Numbered from the stretch's first letter, positions 22,321 through 33,544 are shown. The stretch: 64,000 nt of DNA from Ypsolopha sequella (GCA_934047225.1 OW203984.1:9247201-9311200), one strand, 5' to 3'. Notes: a model not told the origin generated them from the sequence alone. Numbers and translations: made by a program.

Positions 22321-22573
22321 TACAGGGTGTTAAGATATAAAACTGGCGATAGTTCCCGTCGTCCATACGAACAACGTTCAGTGAAAAAAAAAATGAAAAA
22401 TCGAGAAAAAAAGGCTGTTTCATATATTTTGGTCGAGTAGCTATGTAATTTTTTTGTGGAACAGCTGATTCTTTTTTCGCGATTCAAGGTTTGGCTCCAT
22501 AGTAAAAGTTGTTCGTATGGACGAGTACTATCGCCAGGTTCTAGCTTCCGCAACTTCTACTTAATAACCAGTA
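22321..22573. mobile_element. TA-flanked MITE, 'tactgggtg' family, copy 2
   Basis: The ends are 'tacagggtgttaagat' and 'cttaataaccagta', flanked by TA. The interior matches copy 1 ('ttggctccatagtaaaag', 'gttcgtatggacgagtact'). It sits inside the SINE, so it is younger than that SINE. Confidence 0.85.
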
Positions 22574-22631
22574 TATACAAATATTATGAACATAAATTTC
22601 TAAAATATCATTGGTGTGTGCTCGTCCGGCA

Positions 22632-22811
22632 GCAAGTATTGAATAACCCATAAATTACGATTCGTACCTTCAATCACCGAAATGACGTCATACCGAAAAA
22701 TATTATAAAATAATAAAAATTATGGTACAGAATTCAAAAAGGTTCCATAACTCTATTAATTCCGGTTAATTTCGGTAATTTTATGGGTTATCGGTACCGC
22801 TTTCAATCCCT
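22632..22811. mobile_element. hAT-type MITE with perfect 8-bp target duplication
   Basis: GTCCGGCA stands immediately before (22624-22631) and after (22812-22819) the element. The ends 'gcaagtattgaataaccc' and 'ctttcaatccct' are imperfect inverted repeats. The inner 'taacccataaatta' / 'attttatgggtta' blocks also pair. An 8-bp duplication is diagnostic of hAT-class insertion. It lies inside the same SINE as copy 2 of the TA MITE. Confidence 0.85.
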
Positions 22812-23224
22812 GTCCGGCAAGATTTGATCCCGGGGCTTAAGATTGAGAGGTTGGCGTCCTGTCGACTGAACTGCCGCTGCTATACTTTGAGTTACATAAT
22901 TTGAAGTCCTGATTTTACAGATTTTGCAGCGTTTTCAGTGATGCACAACGCTTTTATTTTATTCTGATTTATGATGGCTTCAGCTCTGTGTGCAAATAAT
23001 TAACGAAGCTAGCAGTAAGCGTTTTTTATGACGAAGCAAAACTGTTTTTATTAGTTGTAAACTGCAAAGCTAAACTTTATGCACTGGGAAAATATTAAAA
23101 AATGCTTTCCATGTTCCGATCATAATATATATATAAATTGTTGAGACTAGGTGCTTCTGAGTGCAGTAAAAAAATATAAATTCGATTTATATAAAAACGG
23201 CTCACCTCAATACGTGTTATGATC

Positions 23225-23275
23225 GGGAAAGCCGACCAGTTTCAGCAGATTTAGACTGCCTTCATCTGGGCGAGT
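23225..23275 (-). repeat. 'ccgaccagtt..gctgccttcatc' block
   Basis: 'agccgaccagtttcagcag..actgccttcatc' pairs with a similar block at about 14008-14042. On the minus strand both read GATGAAGGCAG then CTGGTCGGC, with a variable middle. Two copies are too few for a family call. Confidence 0.45.
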
Positions 23276-23814
23276 AAAGACGTTTACGCGACGACGTTAC
23301 GACGTTACGTACGTATAAATCATGAATTATCCTCAAGTCTCATTTAATTCTATAATAAATTCGATTGTTATTCTATTTTTTCCACTTGAACAGATAAGAC
23401 GGTGGTATATGGTATATGGTGCTTACTGTATAAGCTGACTGTACCTCTTAGCTCTTTGGAAACAACTGAGGACGAATTTGTTTATTAAATAAAATTTTGG
23501 AAACAAATGAGAACTCTAAAAAGGTCATTTTTGGAAACTGTGGGAACTACCCTGTAACAAAACCAACTGTTATGTTTGTCTGTGTTGGTTGTTACTAGTT
23601 AAACAAACTACTTTGTCCATAATGGTGTGTTAAATAAATGTCTTTTTATTTTATTTATTTGTACTATATAAATATAACACAGTCTTGTAAGACGGTGTTG
23701 TACAATCATATGTAATAAATATTCCTAGTGACGGGTGCTTTTAAAGTAAAACTTTGCAATAGTAAGCTGGAAATTAAACTAGCAAGAAAATTTGTACACT
23801 AAGTACGATGATGG

Positions 23815-23955
23815 AGCCTACCCACGTATCACGCTTTATGGGAAACGTGGGTGTAGGAGTGTGGACTGTGAATTTCACTTCACAGTCCACACTCGGAAAA
23901 ACCTCTGAAACCCTTTCGGGTATTCATGTCGTGACAATGTATTTTATTTCTGTTT
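23815..23955 (+). mobile_element. SINE body and tail fragment with a long hairpin
   Basis: 'gtgtggactgtgaa' and 'ttcacagtccacac' form a perfect stem around an 8-10-nt loop, followed by 'tcggaaaaacctctgaaacc' and 'catgtcgtgac'. This is the terminal half of the SINE at 17.4 kb. The head is missing. Confidence 0.65.
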
Positions 23956-24266
23956 TAGGGTTCCGTACCCAAAGGGTAACCAACGGGACCCTATTACTAA
24001 GACTCCGCTGTCTGTCCGTCTGTCTGTCTGTCCGTCTGTCCGTCTGTCACCAGGCTGTATCTCATGAACCGTGACAGTTAGACAGTTGAAATTTTCACAG
24101 ATGAAGTATTTTTGTTGCCGCTATAACTACAAATACTAAAAAACAGAATAAAATTAATATTAAAGTGGGCTCCCATACAAGAAACGTGATATTTTTGCCG
24201 TTTTTATAGATAATGGCACGGAACCCTTCATGCGCGAGTCCGACTCGCACTTGGCCGGTTTTTTGT
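23955..24266 (+). repeat. 'gggttccgtaccc..ttggccggtttttt' repeat, compact copy
   Basis: It runs from 'agggttccgtacccaaaggg' through a GTCT/GTCC run and 'caggctgtatctcatgaacc', then 'cacggaacccttcatgcgcg', to 'cgcacttggccggtttttt'. This is the best-preserved representative in the window. Relatives are at 21.1, 58.5 and 60.3 kb. Confidence 0.7.
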
Positions 24267-24269
24267 TTT

Positions 24270-25505
24270 GTTTTATTGCTGATTGGCTGCTAGAGTCTAA
24301 CTAGTCGAGTGCTTTAGAGATAAAAAAAACTAAGGCGTGAAATCCATTACTTTCATTATTTTTCGATTCGTGCTTCTGAATATAATTATCAGAAATTCTT
24401 GTTTTCTTTCTCCGGCAACAACGGTGGCAAATAATTTTTAAGCAATTTACGAGGCTTGTGATTTTTACATAAATGATATTTTACAGAATTTTAGGTAAAG
24501 ACAAATATTTGATACGATGATAGTACCATAAAATTATTAAAAAATATAAATTCCCTTAAAAATACATGAAATTTTCTGTTCCCTGTGTTCTATTACAAGT
24601 TATAAAATACACGCCTTCTTGTGTACTAAGTGTGCATCGCGAAGAATTGGCACTTTTTGGAGTAATTTTACTACGTTCAATAAGAAGCTACTAGTATGAT
24701 AAATTAGTATAATATTTTTAGAACCTTTATTCTGGAATACAGAAACGCGATTAAAAATCTTTCACTCGATAGAAATAGTTATTAAAATGAGGTCTTCAAA
24801 CACACGCTTTCTCAAAGTTTGACAAATAATTATCATGTACAGACCCCAAACATATTTCATTACATGGGTTTTTAACCATACCTATAGTCATTTTAGTTTT
24901 TTTTTTATATAAATAAAAAGGCATTTTTTTGTCTTTCTCCCTGAATCGGTCCCTCTCGTACTGCGCGTTTTTCGGCTTGGAGTGACACTGCCCGTTGAAA
25001 ACTCGATGCCTCGCATTAATCAAGTAGTTATAAAAATCTCAAGTGTCTGGCATGTAGGTCTCTTGGAAAAACTGGATACGTAGGAACCTAATTCCGGTGG
25101 TATATATATGGAAATGATCTCCATGGTCTAAATAAGAGGCGGGAAACTGCAAAAATTGCAATTCTAACGATCTCCATTCATAGATTTTTGGTCACAAATC
25201 AGCGAGATATTTCGATTGGTCATTAGGTATTGAGATAAAATCTCCATATATAGATTTATCTCCATGGTCATGATATTTGGCTCGAGCCCAGAATTGAGGT
25301 CCAGGACCGGCATAAACAAAGTTACGCGTCGAGTCTCTACTGATATTTCTTTTTAAACAGGATTTGTGTATAATTTATTTTAGGGCTCCGTAATAAAAAA
25401 AAACCCTTATGGTTACTATTCACCTTTAACCTTTTTCACCATTACCCTTTGTTTCTGAAAGTATGTGACCAATAACCTCTTTTAGAAATCTATAGTAATT
25501 TAAGT
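24270..25505. other. No gene recognised
   Basis: The block 'gcgtgtgtttgaagacctc' on the minus strand near 24.78-24.82 kb recurs on the plus strand near 54.02-54.06 kb, so part is repetitive. 25234-25265 is a small hairpin ('gagataaaatct' / 'agatttatctc'). Confidence 0.4.
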
Positions 25506-25509
25506 ATTA

Positions 25510-25870
25510 ATAAGATCAAGATCATATATGTATGTATTGGTATGTATGTTTATATATTCATTTCGTTATTTCCCGACTTATTTATGTATACCATTATTTA
25601 TATATTATATATATTATTATATATCATTATTCTGTAACATTGTGTGTTTAATTAATTATAATCAAAATTGTACATTTAGTTAAGTTAGGTTTAGATTTAG
25701 ATTTAGGTATTTCCTGTAGCGTCACCAAATTTTATATTTCTTCTTTTTATCTCTCTGAGGAAAATGTTGAAGGGAGTAGATTTAACTATTTATAAAAAAA
25801 AATTTGTTAGTTCCTTTTAGTTATATCTGCAGTTTACTTCTGTTGTTTTTCCCTAAATAAATAAATAAAG
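25510..25870 (+). mobile_element. Probable non-LTR retrotransposon 3' end
   Basis: A T- and A-rich UTR ('gttaagttaggtttagattt', 'gaggaaaatgttgaaggg') ends 'ttttccctaaataaataaat'. This is the usual (AAAT)n-type tail of a CR1- or Jockey-like element. No frame from the reverse transcriptase is left. Confidence 0.5.
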
Positions 25871-25874
25871 GGTC

Positions 25875-26635
25875 AAATTATTTTAGTCTACTGTGAAAAA
25901 AAGGCGCTTCCAAGAAAAGAAAGTGGTACCGAAGAATCCACCATTCCTACCCTTTCTCACCCAGATTGTCGCTTTTCGCAAAAGGGTCCCAAAGGGAAGT
26001 AACTACTGTTATCCTGAGTTTAGTGGACGAAAAATTACCTGACCGTTTTGGTTGTCAGCTCTTAGACTACTAGCTGTAGTAAACCTTGAAAGAATCGGCA
26101 TTAGCAATAGCGTCCCCTCCCACAGTCGGTCCTCAATTAAAACTTACTTCAGACCAGTCGTCGCGACTTTATTTTTTCATTCGTATAAATGATCTAGGAG
26201 AAAGTTAAGCAAGGAGGCTAAAGACTGAGTTTTCCGGGAACACTATTTGTCTTTAGTATACACCTAACTGGTATTCAGTGACCATGGTACATTGACAACC
26301 TCTTCGACTCTAAAAAAATGAAGTTACGGCTGGTTTTAGTTAAACCGATTCGTCTGTTCACGGTCGGTGCCGCTGACTAATAGGCCCCGAGAAACGCTGT
26401 AATTTAGAAAAACGATTCGTGGAATGAAAATAAATATACAGCCTGTTTGGAAAACTAAATGCTTGAAAGTGCTGGTCGATGATGATATTTATTTTATGAA
26501 AGTATCTCAATTATATGAGATTTTTTTTATGCCATGTGAACCCTACTTAATTTCCTTTCAAAAAGAAACACAATAGAAAGAACAATGGAATTACATCTAG
26601 GTATGGGCGTTATTTTTCTCGCAATGTGTTAAGAT
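25875..26635. other. No repeat or gene recognised
   Basis: A relatively normal-composition stretch without inverted repeats or window-internal copies. It may be single-copy DNA. Confidence 0.35.
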
Positions 26636-26639
26636 GATA

Positions 26640-26930
26640 ATAAATATTTTTACTTTATAAAAGATTTTTTTGATCGTTTTATTATATATAAACACACAGA
26701 CTTTTATGAATATTGTAGTATAAATTAAATAAAAAAGAAAACTTTCGATATATATATTTCGACCCACTTGGGATCGTCGTCAGTCGAATATCTTAAATAA
26801 ATAAAAAAGTTACTAAAATTGTTAACAAGTGTCACTTTTACTTTTTTATTAACATACCTAACTTATATGTCAATATTTTTTTGCATTTGACTGATGACGG
26901 CCCCATACCGAGGGTCGAAATACATCGAAT
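26640..26930. repeat. Two facing hairpin-module copies (C and F)
   Basis: Copy C (about 26762-26790, minus strand) reads CTGACGA-CGATCC-CAAGT-GGGTCG-AAATAT. Copy F (about 26891-26927, plus strand) reads CTGATGA-CGGCCC-loop-GGGTCG-AAATAC. They lie head to head about 100 bp apart. The AT-rich arm of copy C matches copies B and G. Confidence 0.7.
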
Positions 26931-26934
26931 AATA

Positions 26935-28045
26935 TTTTTTTTATTGTTTTAATACCTATAAATAAACAAAGGAAATAAATAAAGCAAAATATAATATATT
27001 TATAAAAATAATAAAAAGAAATTACCCAAATTTATTATATACATCGAAGATTTAAGGGGCGGCAAATAGAACCTAATCTATCCACTTAGCGCATCGCTTG
27101 GTCTAATTGCTGGCTCTAAGCAAACCACTTGTGCTGAGTGTTTGCGAACAAACCAATAAAACAGCTTTGTATGTCCGTTCCCCTTCGGTGACTGCAATCC
27201 TGAGCTGATTTGTGGTGAGGACCCTCAAATAGTAGGTTATATTTACTGTTTTCTTATGTAAGCACTGTTCACTTTGATTTAGACTTGGGCCCCTTAAGTG
27301 GATTCTTATGGTGTTGCAATTTTGTTACCGTAAGTTGAAAAGCTCCTAAAGTATTGGGAAAATACCTGTAAAGTGTACGCCGTAAACTATAAACGGGTTC
27401 CGTCAACTTAACGTTATAATCTATTTGAAAATATGCATCATTTGACACACCACACAAATTTTCGAAATACTTTCTTATTTACAAACCAAGTTTAAGTACA
27501 TGTACAAGCCAAAATTCAAATAATCCTTTAAGGACGCAACGAGCGTTTTCCTTTGTCTCCGTCTTTTTCTTTACGTGTAAAGGGTAAAGAAAATAACCAA
27601 ACATATACACTTTTTCAACGCTTTTCATTGTAATTTACATCATATTGTTCTTAAATAAAATACTGTTGTGTATAAACGCTCCAGTCATCTTTGAACTTTA
27701 TTTTAGTAAATGAATCATAATATCAAATTACTTATTTATATAAAGAAGTAGGGAATAGAGAAATAGAGGAAAATATTACTCGAAAAGAGGTAAATTTGCG
27801 AATTTATTCTATCAAGCCAACTTTATCAAATCGTGTTTCCATCGTGTATACTATTTAGTATACCTGTATATCCCCAATAATACCAATATATTTCCCCAGA
27901 TTTAAATTTATCTTTAATTTTAAATTTAACTTTAATTTAATTTAATTTGTTGACTACTTCAAACAAGGGTTGTAACAACGTGTTTGTTTGTGTAAAAAGC
28001 TCGGTGCGCTCTTAACAAATATCACAATATTATATCTTAACACAT
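26935..28045. other. No gene recognised
   Basis: AT-rich DNA. 27900-27955 is low-complexity (TTTAA/ATTTAA units). A GC-richer spot at about 27055-27240 has no supporting motif. Confidence 0.4.
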
Positions 28046-28049
28046 TTTG

Positions 28050-28170
28050 TTATATAATATATAAATATACAGACTTTTATCAATATTGTAGTTTAAATTA
28101 AATAAAAAAGAAAACTTTCGATATATATTTCGACCCACTTGGTCAGTGAATCAGTCGAATATTTTTATTT
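28050..28170 (-). repeat. Hairpin-module repeat, degenerate copy G
   Basis: The outer blocks 'agaaaactttcgatatatat' and 'ttcgacccacttgg' match copy C almost exactly. The 'ggggccgtcg' side of the stem has been replaced, so the hairpin no longer forms. Confidence 0.65.
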
Positions 28171-29037
28171 TCTAAAAAAATCAAAAATAGGTTTCTCTAC
28201 GGATGGTGTTGATTACTTTAGATATTATCTAATTACTGCTCTTCTTATTTAAAATATGTTGGTGATGGATGATGGTGGTTAAATGGTTGTGCGATGCGAT
28301 GTGCGATGTTGCTATTACTTGAAATTTTGAGCGGTCTAGTTTGTCGGTCGGTCGGGACATGTCTGTTAGTGCTGTCTGTTGAGTCAAGGTCCATTCTTAT
28401 GATTTTAAGTGTTTTTGGAAACAACTCCATTTTGCTCAAGACTCCATTTTGAGGAAGTTTTTTAAGGCAGTTCTTTAAAATATCCATAGATAATTTAGTG
28501 GATTAGAGCTAAAAAAAAGAGGTATTTTTGAATAAAACAATCATAAACAAACATTATTCGGTTATTAAGACCAAGTTTGCTCTTATTTTTGATGTGCTTT
28601 CTAAGTGATTTTTCCTAAGGGTGCTGTAAATCTATTAGACCGGTTGCAATAGTATCTTTGTTCTAAATCCGTGAATAGTACTCACTTCGTTCGTTTCGTA
28701 AAAAAAAATTGCACGAATGCACGAGTGTCCCAAGGTCTGATTACGACCAACAAAAATATTGTCTTTATTAATAATATTTTCTACTATTTCACGAAAAATA
28801 AGAAGAACATTCGTTCATGAATCTCGGGTGCGTCGTTTTGGTAATGCGGCTTGAGGGCCAATCAGGATAAAGGGGGCGTGGCTTAAGGAATAAGGTCGGG
28901 ACTTATTGTCTCTGTTGTTGATTCTATTGTAATATTATAACATCGGATAAACAATCTAAGTACTTGAAAAACTGTTCTCTACAAAAAAAACAGGCAATTG
29001 AAACGCCTTATTGCAAAATGGGAGAGGATAAAATAAT

Positions 29038-29450
29038 TTTCAATGAAAGTGCTCGTAAAAGCCCACTTTTTATGCATCAAAAACAAACAGAAAGTCGATT
29101 ATTTTGCTCTAGGGCTTTTTTTTATTTATTTACGAGAAGTTCGCTAATCTGCAACCTTTCCCGTGTACTATAAATGTTATACTTTTTTTTCCACTGTTTA
29201 ACGGCTGTGGATACAGTCTTTTTGAGCCAATCATTAACTTGCAAAATTGTAACAATGTAACTGTCAACTTTAATAATTAAAATGTTTTCTTTGATTATAT
29301 TCGTTTTATTTCCTCACACTGTGCATTGAAAAACGTAGTATGATACACGGGCGTAAGAGCAATAAATTACTCGGTTACGTTTAAAATCGTCCTCGTGATT
29401 TATTCTTTGTCGCCCTTGTAGCATAAACTACTATTGTAGAACAGTGTATG
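29038..29450 (-). repeat. Dispersed 410-bp element, inverted copy of 41868-42275
   Basis: Blocks shared in opposite orientation include 'gcataaactactattgtag', 'cgggcgtaagagcaataaat', 'tcctcacactgtgcattg' and 'gaaagtcgattattttgc'. It has no coding capacity. The pair is diverged with small indels. A distant relative is at 43.95-44.60 kb. Confidence 0.75.
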
Positions 29451-29552
29451 TCGCTCCATCAAGAAGTAACAAATTTCATTATGGTTTATTATCGACAATT
29501 TTTTGAATACATTTAAGGTAAAAATAATCTAACGTACTATTTATTCTATACC

Positions 29553-29762
29553 TCACAATGCATCTTCATCAACTTGAAAGTCACATCCGTCCCATGTATC
29601 ACCTACGTTTATGATGACTCGATCTTTTCGGGCATCCATAGTGGCGTCTCGACCCTCAAATTTAACTACATCTTTAAAATACTTTATGAACATTAACACA
29701 ATTTCTTTCGATTGGCTGCTCAATGGTTTTCGTGTACTCACATAAGGAGCTTTTTCATTCAT
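29553..29762 (-). CDS. Possible coding fragment, 69 residues, function unknown
   Basis: This minus-strand frame starts at an ATG and runs 69 codons, with a composition more protein-like than most frames here (STRKPLSSQSKEIVLMFIKY, then KDRVIINVGDTWDG and an acidic end, DFQVDEDAL). The N-terminal 'PLSSQSKEIV..YFK' pattern is reminiscent of the N-terminus of proteins linked to insect transposons with helix-turn-helix regions. That is recall, not an alignment. It could be an isolated 5' exon of such an element or chance. No partner exon was found. Confidence 0.3.
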   Translation of the reverse strand: MNEKAPYVSTRKPLSSQSKEIVLMFIKYFKDVVKFEGRDATMDARKDRVIINVGDTWDGCDFQVDEDAL

Positions 29763-29769
29763 TTGTAAT

Positions 29770-30110
29770 GAAAAAAATGAAAATTAATAGCATGTAAACG
29801 CGCCTCAATCTGCTAGCGGTACTGGAGGTGGAAAGCGGGGCCGGCTTCAAGCCAAAAAACCGGTCTAGCGGACGCTCCGCGCTTCAAGCCGTGGCTTTAC
29901 TCTCTACACTGTAGGTGTGCACGCACACAAACGCCATTCTCAGGTCTCGCCTTCTGATCTGTACGTAGGTATTAATTTTATTTTAAAGTTGTAAAAAATG
30001 GTAGGATAACGTCAATAACATATCCTTTGACAAAATTAATCTCGGAGGAAAATGTGCGCAGAAAATTAGCTTTGTGGTTCTTGAAAATGCAACATTTAAA
30101 ATAAAAAAAT
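29770..30110. other. GC-richer unassigned stretch (about 29815-29965)
   Basis: 'gcggggccggcttcaagcc' and 'gcgcttcaagccgtggc' share 'cttcaagcc' as a short direct repeat. No frame, TIR or second copy was found. Confidence 0.35.
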
Positions 30111-30114
30111 ATAT

Positions 30115-30350
30115 CGTCACGACATGAATCCCCTAGGGTGTATCAGAGGTGTTCCCGAGTGTCAACTGTGAAATGCAATTCACAGTCCACACTCGGTACA
30201 ACCGCGTTTCAGAGACGATTATTTTATTATGTCCCAACGTGATGGGTGGTGAGCCTTGTCACCGTTCTTCAAGCACAAATACACGCTTTTTAGTGCCTGC
30301 AGGTTTCCTCACGATGTTTTCCTTCACCATTCAGCAAGTGGTAAGTAATA
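30115..30350 (-). mobile_element. tRNA-derived SINE, body and tail, head missing
   Basis: In reverse orientation it runs from 'cgtcacgacatgaatcccc' through the hairpin arms 'gagtgtcaactgtgaa' and 'ttcacagtccacactcgg', to 'gatgggtggtgagccttg' and 'ccttcaccattcagcaag'. It is truncated just before the tRNA-like head. Confidence 0.65.
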
Positions 30351-30839
30351 ATACTTGTCAAATATTAGGCTAATTAGCTACAAAGTGTTCTTCTCTGTGT
30401 TGCATTTCGGGAAATTATTCAGTTTTAGTTATTTGCTTATAACAACAAAATTATTTTTGGATAATTTGTTCAGAAAATAAAGACTTAAATTATAATAGGA
30501 ACTGATGGAAATGAAAACAAGTATTTGTTGAATTATTTTTGAGGTAGACCATATTGTTTGTAAACAAAATGTAAATTATATGTTCTCCAAACTATTCCAT
30601 TTCAACGGATATACAAATAAAATTTGCGCATTTACAAATTAATTTAAATATATTTTTTAAATTGTTTCTGATTCTGAATACCTCAAAATTTCCTATCGCT
30701 TCAATTGACCACTTATTTTCTAAATAAGCCTTTTCAAACTTGTCACATTAATATTGATGCCAATATAATTTTGTAGATATATCTTATTAAATTTTGTTGC
30801 CAACCATTGTTCGGCAAATAAATTACCTACTTACTAAAT

Positions 30840-31000
30840 ATACAAATTCAAATTCAAATAGTTTATTTTGTAAAATATGTGTACTAAAACACTTACGAGT
30901 CAAATTTAATCTAATAAAAATATATGTAATAAAGTAATAAATTTACATGAACTAAATTAAAAGTTTATTTAATTTATGTAGCAATATACATACGATTAAA
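30840..31000 (-). mobile_element. Probable non-LTR 3' tail, minus strand
   Basis: On the minus strand it ends 'acatattttacaaaataaac' followed by 'tatttgaatttgaatttg', a signal plus a GAATTT repeat tail. Only the UTR is left. Confidence 0.4.
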
Positions 31001-31337
31001 ATGATAGGTAAAATCTATTATTATGCAAGGTGTAATCCAATCGACCGCCCTAACCCATACCGGGGTCCTGGCCAGGGATCAGGAACAAGGTTTAATGATC
31101 ACCAACCGAGCCCCCAGCACGAATCCAGGCGGCCGACCAAATCCCATCTTATATACTACATACTAATTGGTTGCATATATAACATACATGCCTACCTTCG
31201 CCTATTAAATTAGTCTTGCTAAGAAGAAGGGCAAGAAACTTAGCAAGATCATGTCTTTTTTTTTTACTTTTTTTTAAACGTGTCAAATACATACTAAAAC
31301 TTATACTATACAAATTAATACATTATTTTTGTTTCAG

Positions 31338-31373
31338 ATATACAACATCGCATATCTCTTAACTTTTGTGCAG
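31338..31373 (+). CDS. Candidate 36-nt coding exon
   Basis: A good acceptor ('ttttgtttcag') precedes and a near-consensus donor (GCAG|GTGAGT) follows a 36-nt segment. Reading with one base carried in, it gives IQHRISLNFCA plus one base carried out. That phase matches the first frame of the next candidate exon at 31555. Residues of the form 'HRxSLxxC' resemble the central part of extended Tudor domains, but the match is short. Flanking splice sites and phase agreement are the main support. Confidence 0.4.
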
Positions 31374-31554
31374 GTGAGTACACAGCCTAGTTACGCTTTA
31401 TGTCCCTATGGTTTCTTTTCTGCTAATTTAAATTTTCTTTGTGAAGTATGAATACTAATATTATAGAGGTTCTCTTTTATTTTGCAAGATTAATATTAAC
31501 TATAGATACACCAAAATAATACAACAAAATAGCTTTCATTTTTTATTTTTCTAG

Positions 31555-31690
31555 CAGCTCTCGAGAAGGTTTTGAGCGCAGAACTGTGGAGGTAACTTTG
31601 ATTGATATAATTCATACTGAGGACCTGATGCGTGATCAACTGATCAGTAAGGGGTTTTTGTCTTTCAATACCGAATTGAGCGAGTGTAAC
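31555..31690 (+). pseudogene. Candidate Tudor-domain-like exon with a one-base frameshift
   Basis: The exon has an acceptor 'tttttatttttctag' and a donor 'AAC|gtaaga'. From the phase set by the previous exon it reads ALEKVLSAELW and then stops. From base 31586, one frame over, it reads VEVTLIDIIHTEDL and continues open through RDQLISKGFLSF to the donor. The two halves would join as ..SAEL-VEV.. with one extra G near 31586. The LVEVTLID..ED....L...GF pattern resembles the end of an extended Tudor domain, a methyl-arginine-binding fold of piRNA-pathway proteins. Either this is a decayed exon or the assembly has a one-base error. Confidence 0.4.
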
Positions 31691-31699
31691 GTAAGAAAA

Positions 31700-32765
31700 A
31701 AAACGTTTACCTGTATCTGTATACTATTTTACTTGGCTACATCAGTGTCTACCATAAACGCCAGTCATTCCAAGAAATTGGTCAAATTCCGAAGAATTTT
31801 AATGAAAATTCAAATCAGGAGAGCACAATCGCACGATAACATGACCTTTTTGGCTCGGGTTTACCAAGTCTTACAAAATTAATAACATTTGATTGAATTT
31901 CAACTACATTTTTTTAATAATTTTGTAGCCAAAAAGTATTTACATATTTACGAAGGAAAGAGCGATTGCAAATGAGGAATGATTTAATTGCAATTACGCT
32001 GTTATTTTTACGCTAATTAAACAAACCGAGGTTTACGTAACGCTCTGCTAAATGAATTTCGATTACGGTGCAAAAATTTTATTTACAAGTAAGGTATAAC
32101 ATTTATTAATTCTGATAAATATGTAAACCACTGAACCGATTACTATTTAGGGTATACGAACGAATTCATGCGCGCGAATTTATGTGATGTGATACGCGTT
32201 GCGATGCTACGCCGTGCTACGAGGTGCGACGCGTGGCAGAAAAGCGAGCTAAAAAAAATGTGCTGCAACAATTATTACCACAAAATACCAGGTACTCGTA
32301 GCTTTTTCTTTTTTTCATAGGTAGTGAAGAAAATAGTGTGTATCACTAGGGGCTAAGATATTTTGTTTTGAATTCCTCGCTACGCTCAGGGTTCTACTTT
32401 AGAATCCTTCGCTTCGCTCTGAATTCAAAATGACGCCCTCAACGTACAAAATATTACTTGGGTCTCTTGTGAAACAAATAACTATGTACTATGTAAAGAA
32501 ACAACCCTTACCTCCCACGCTAGTTAAACGTCTCCTGCAAATCTAAGCGGGCAGTGGTTGAGTTCCTTGTGTCGTGATGATATGTATGCTTTAATTTCTT
32601 TAAATACATAAAATTTCGCAATAAAATAAGCATGCCAGAGCGATCAACGCTATGTTAGAAAGATAAGCAGTTATGATGCTGTAGTAGACAAGAGGAAAGT
32701 AATCTATGCTGACGTATAACATTGTCCCTCTCGATTGGCTGTGCTCGCGCGCTTGTAGTTGGGTG
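31700..32765. other. No gene demonstrated; 'CGCTACGCTCAGG' block at 32370-32430
   Basis: Intron-like AT-rich DNA if the exons at 31.3-31.7 kb are real. 32370-32430 holds 'tcgctacgctcagggttc' and 'tcgcttcgctctgaattc', related to the block near 19.1 kb. Confidence 0.4.
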
Positions 32766-32772
32766 TAAAATT

Positions 32773-32850
32773 AGGGACTGTGACTTGCATTTCATAGTCT
32801 ATACGTGGAACCCTCGGGAATTCATGTCGTGGTGATATATATTTCTTTAT
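32773..32850 (+). mobile_element. SINE tail fragment
   Basis: 'gggactgtgacttgcatttc' then 'aaccctcgggaattcatgtc' followed by 'gtggtga' matches the SINE terminal region. The hairpin arm is diverged. Confidence 0.5.
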
Positions 32851-33544
32851 TTTTATGAGCAATCCTACTAATAAAATAGGAAAGAAAAAATTTGTTATAT
32901 GTATTTTAAAATTACTTAATAAAGAAAAGTATCGCACGTTTCACTCCAAACACTCGACGAATGACAGCTAGGCTGCAAAAATGTGTGAGACTTAGACCGT
33001 CCCAACACTTTTACTATTCTAATGTACATTAGAACTTCGTTCCAATTTTTTTTTGGCTGTAAACATTCATAATGATGAATAAAATTGCGGTTAAAGTTTC
33101 GAAGCACGTCACCGCTACACCTTGTAGTATCATTGAAAATACCTATTTGCATGAAACCGGGAGTCCCGTTAATGCCCCTGGTTGGTCGGTTGGTTTATTT
33201 CCACCGGCGACAAACTTTGCCAGCAAAGTGAGCTTTAGTGTCGCTATGTGCGTCTTGTACACAGTTGCACTAACAAACTTTGCACTCTGCTTTATGCACA
33301 CACTTAGTCGATGTAATGTAATGCGATAGGATTACTTGATGTGCTATGGTTGGTCCTCTCGGGCATTTCGGCAACGGTATGATGTACTTTTACATATTCG
33401 TACAAATACCTACTGAAAATCAATCTGAAACTCTTTGAAAAGGTTAGACAGAGACTAAACGAAATAAATTAAAAGATTAACAGTTGAGAAGAACCAAGGC
33501 TTCAATCACATAACAATAAATAAGATTTAAATATGAATTACATT

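Larger units (their letters stand above)
22085..22885 (-). mobile_element. tRNA-derived SINE interrupted by two younger elements
   Basis: Reading in reverse, the tail and body occupy 22085-22320. A piece matching 'aaatattatgaacataaat' lies at 22576-22631, and the tRNA-like head is at 22820-22885 ('gcagcggcagttcagtcg' and 'ccccgggatcaaatc' on the minus strand). When the two insertions are ignored, the order agrees with the intact copy at 17.4 kb. Confidence 0.75.

Noticed and set aside
14008..23270. The 'gatgaaggcag..ctggtcgg' blocks as a second hammerhead-like module
   Set aside because: Only two copies. The middle does not form a consistent stem and the GAAA side is not conserved.
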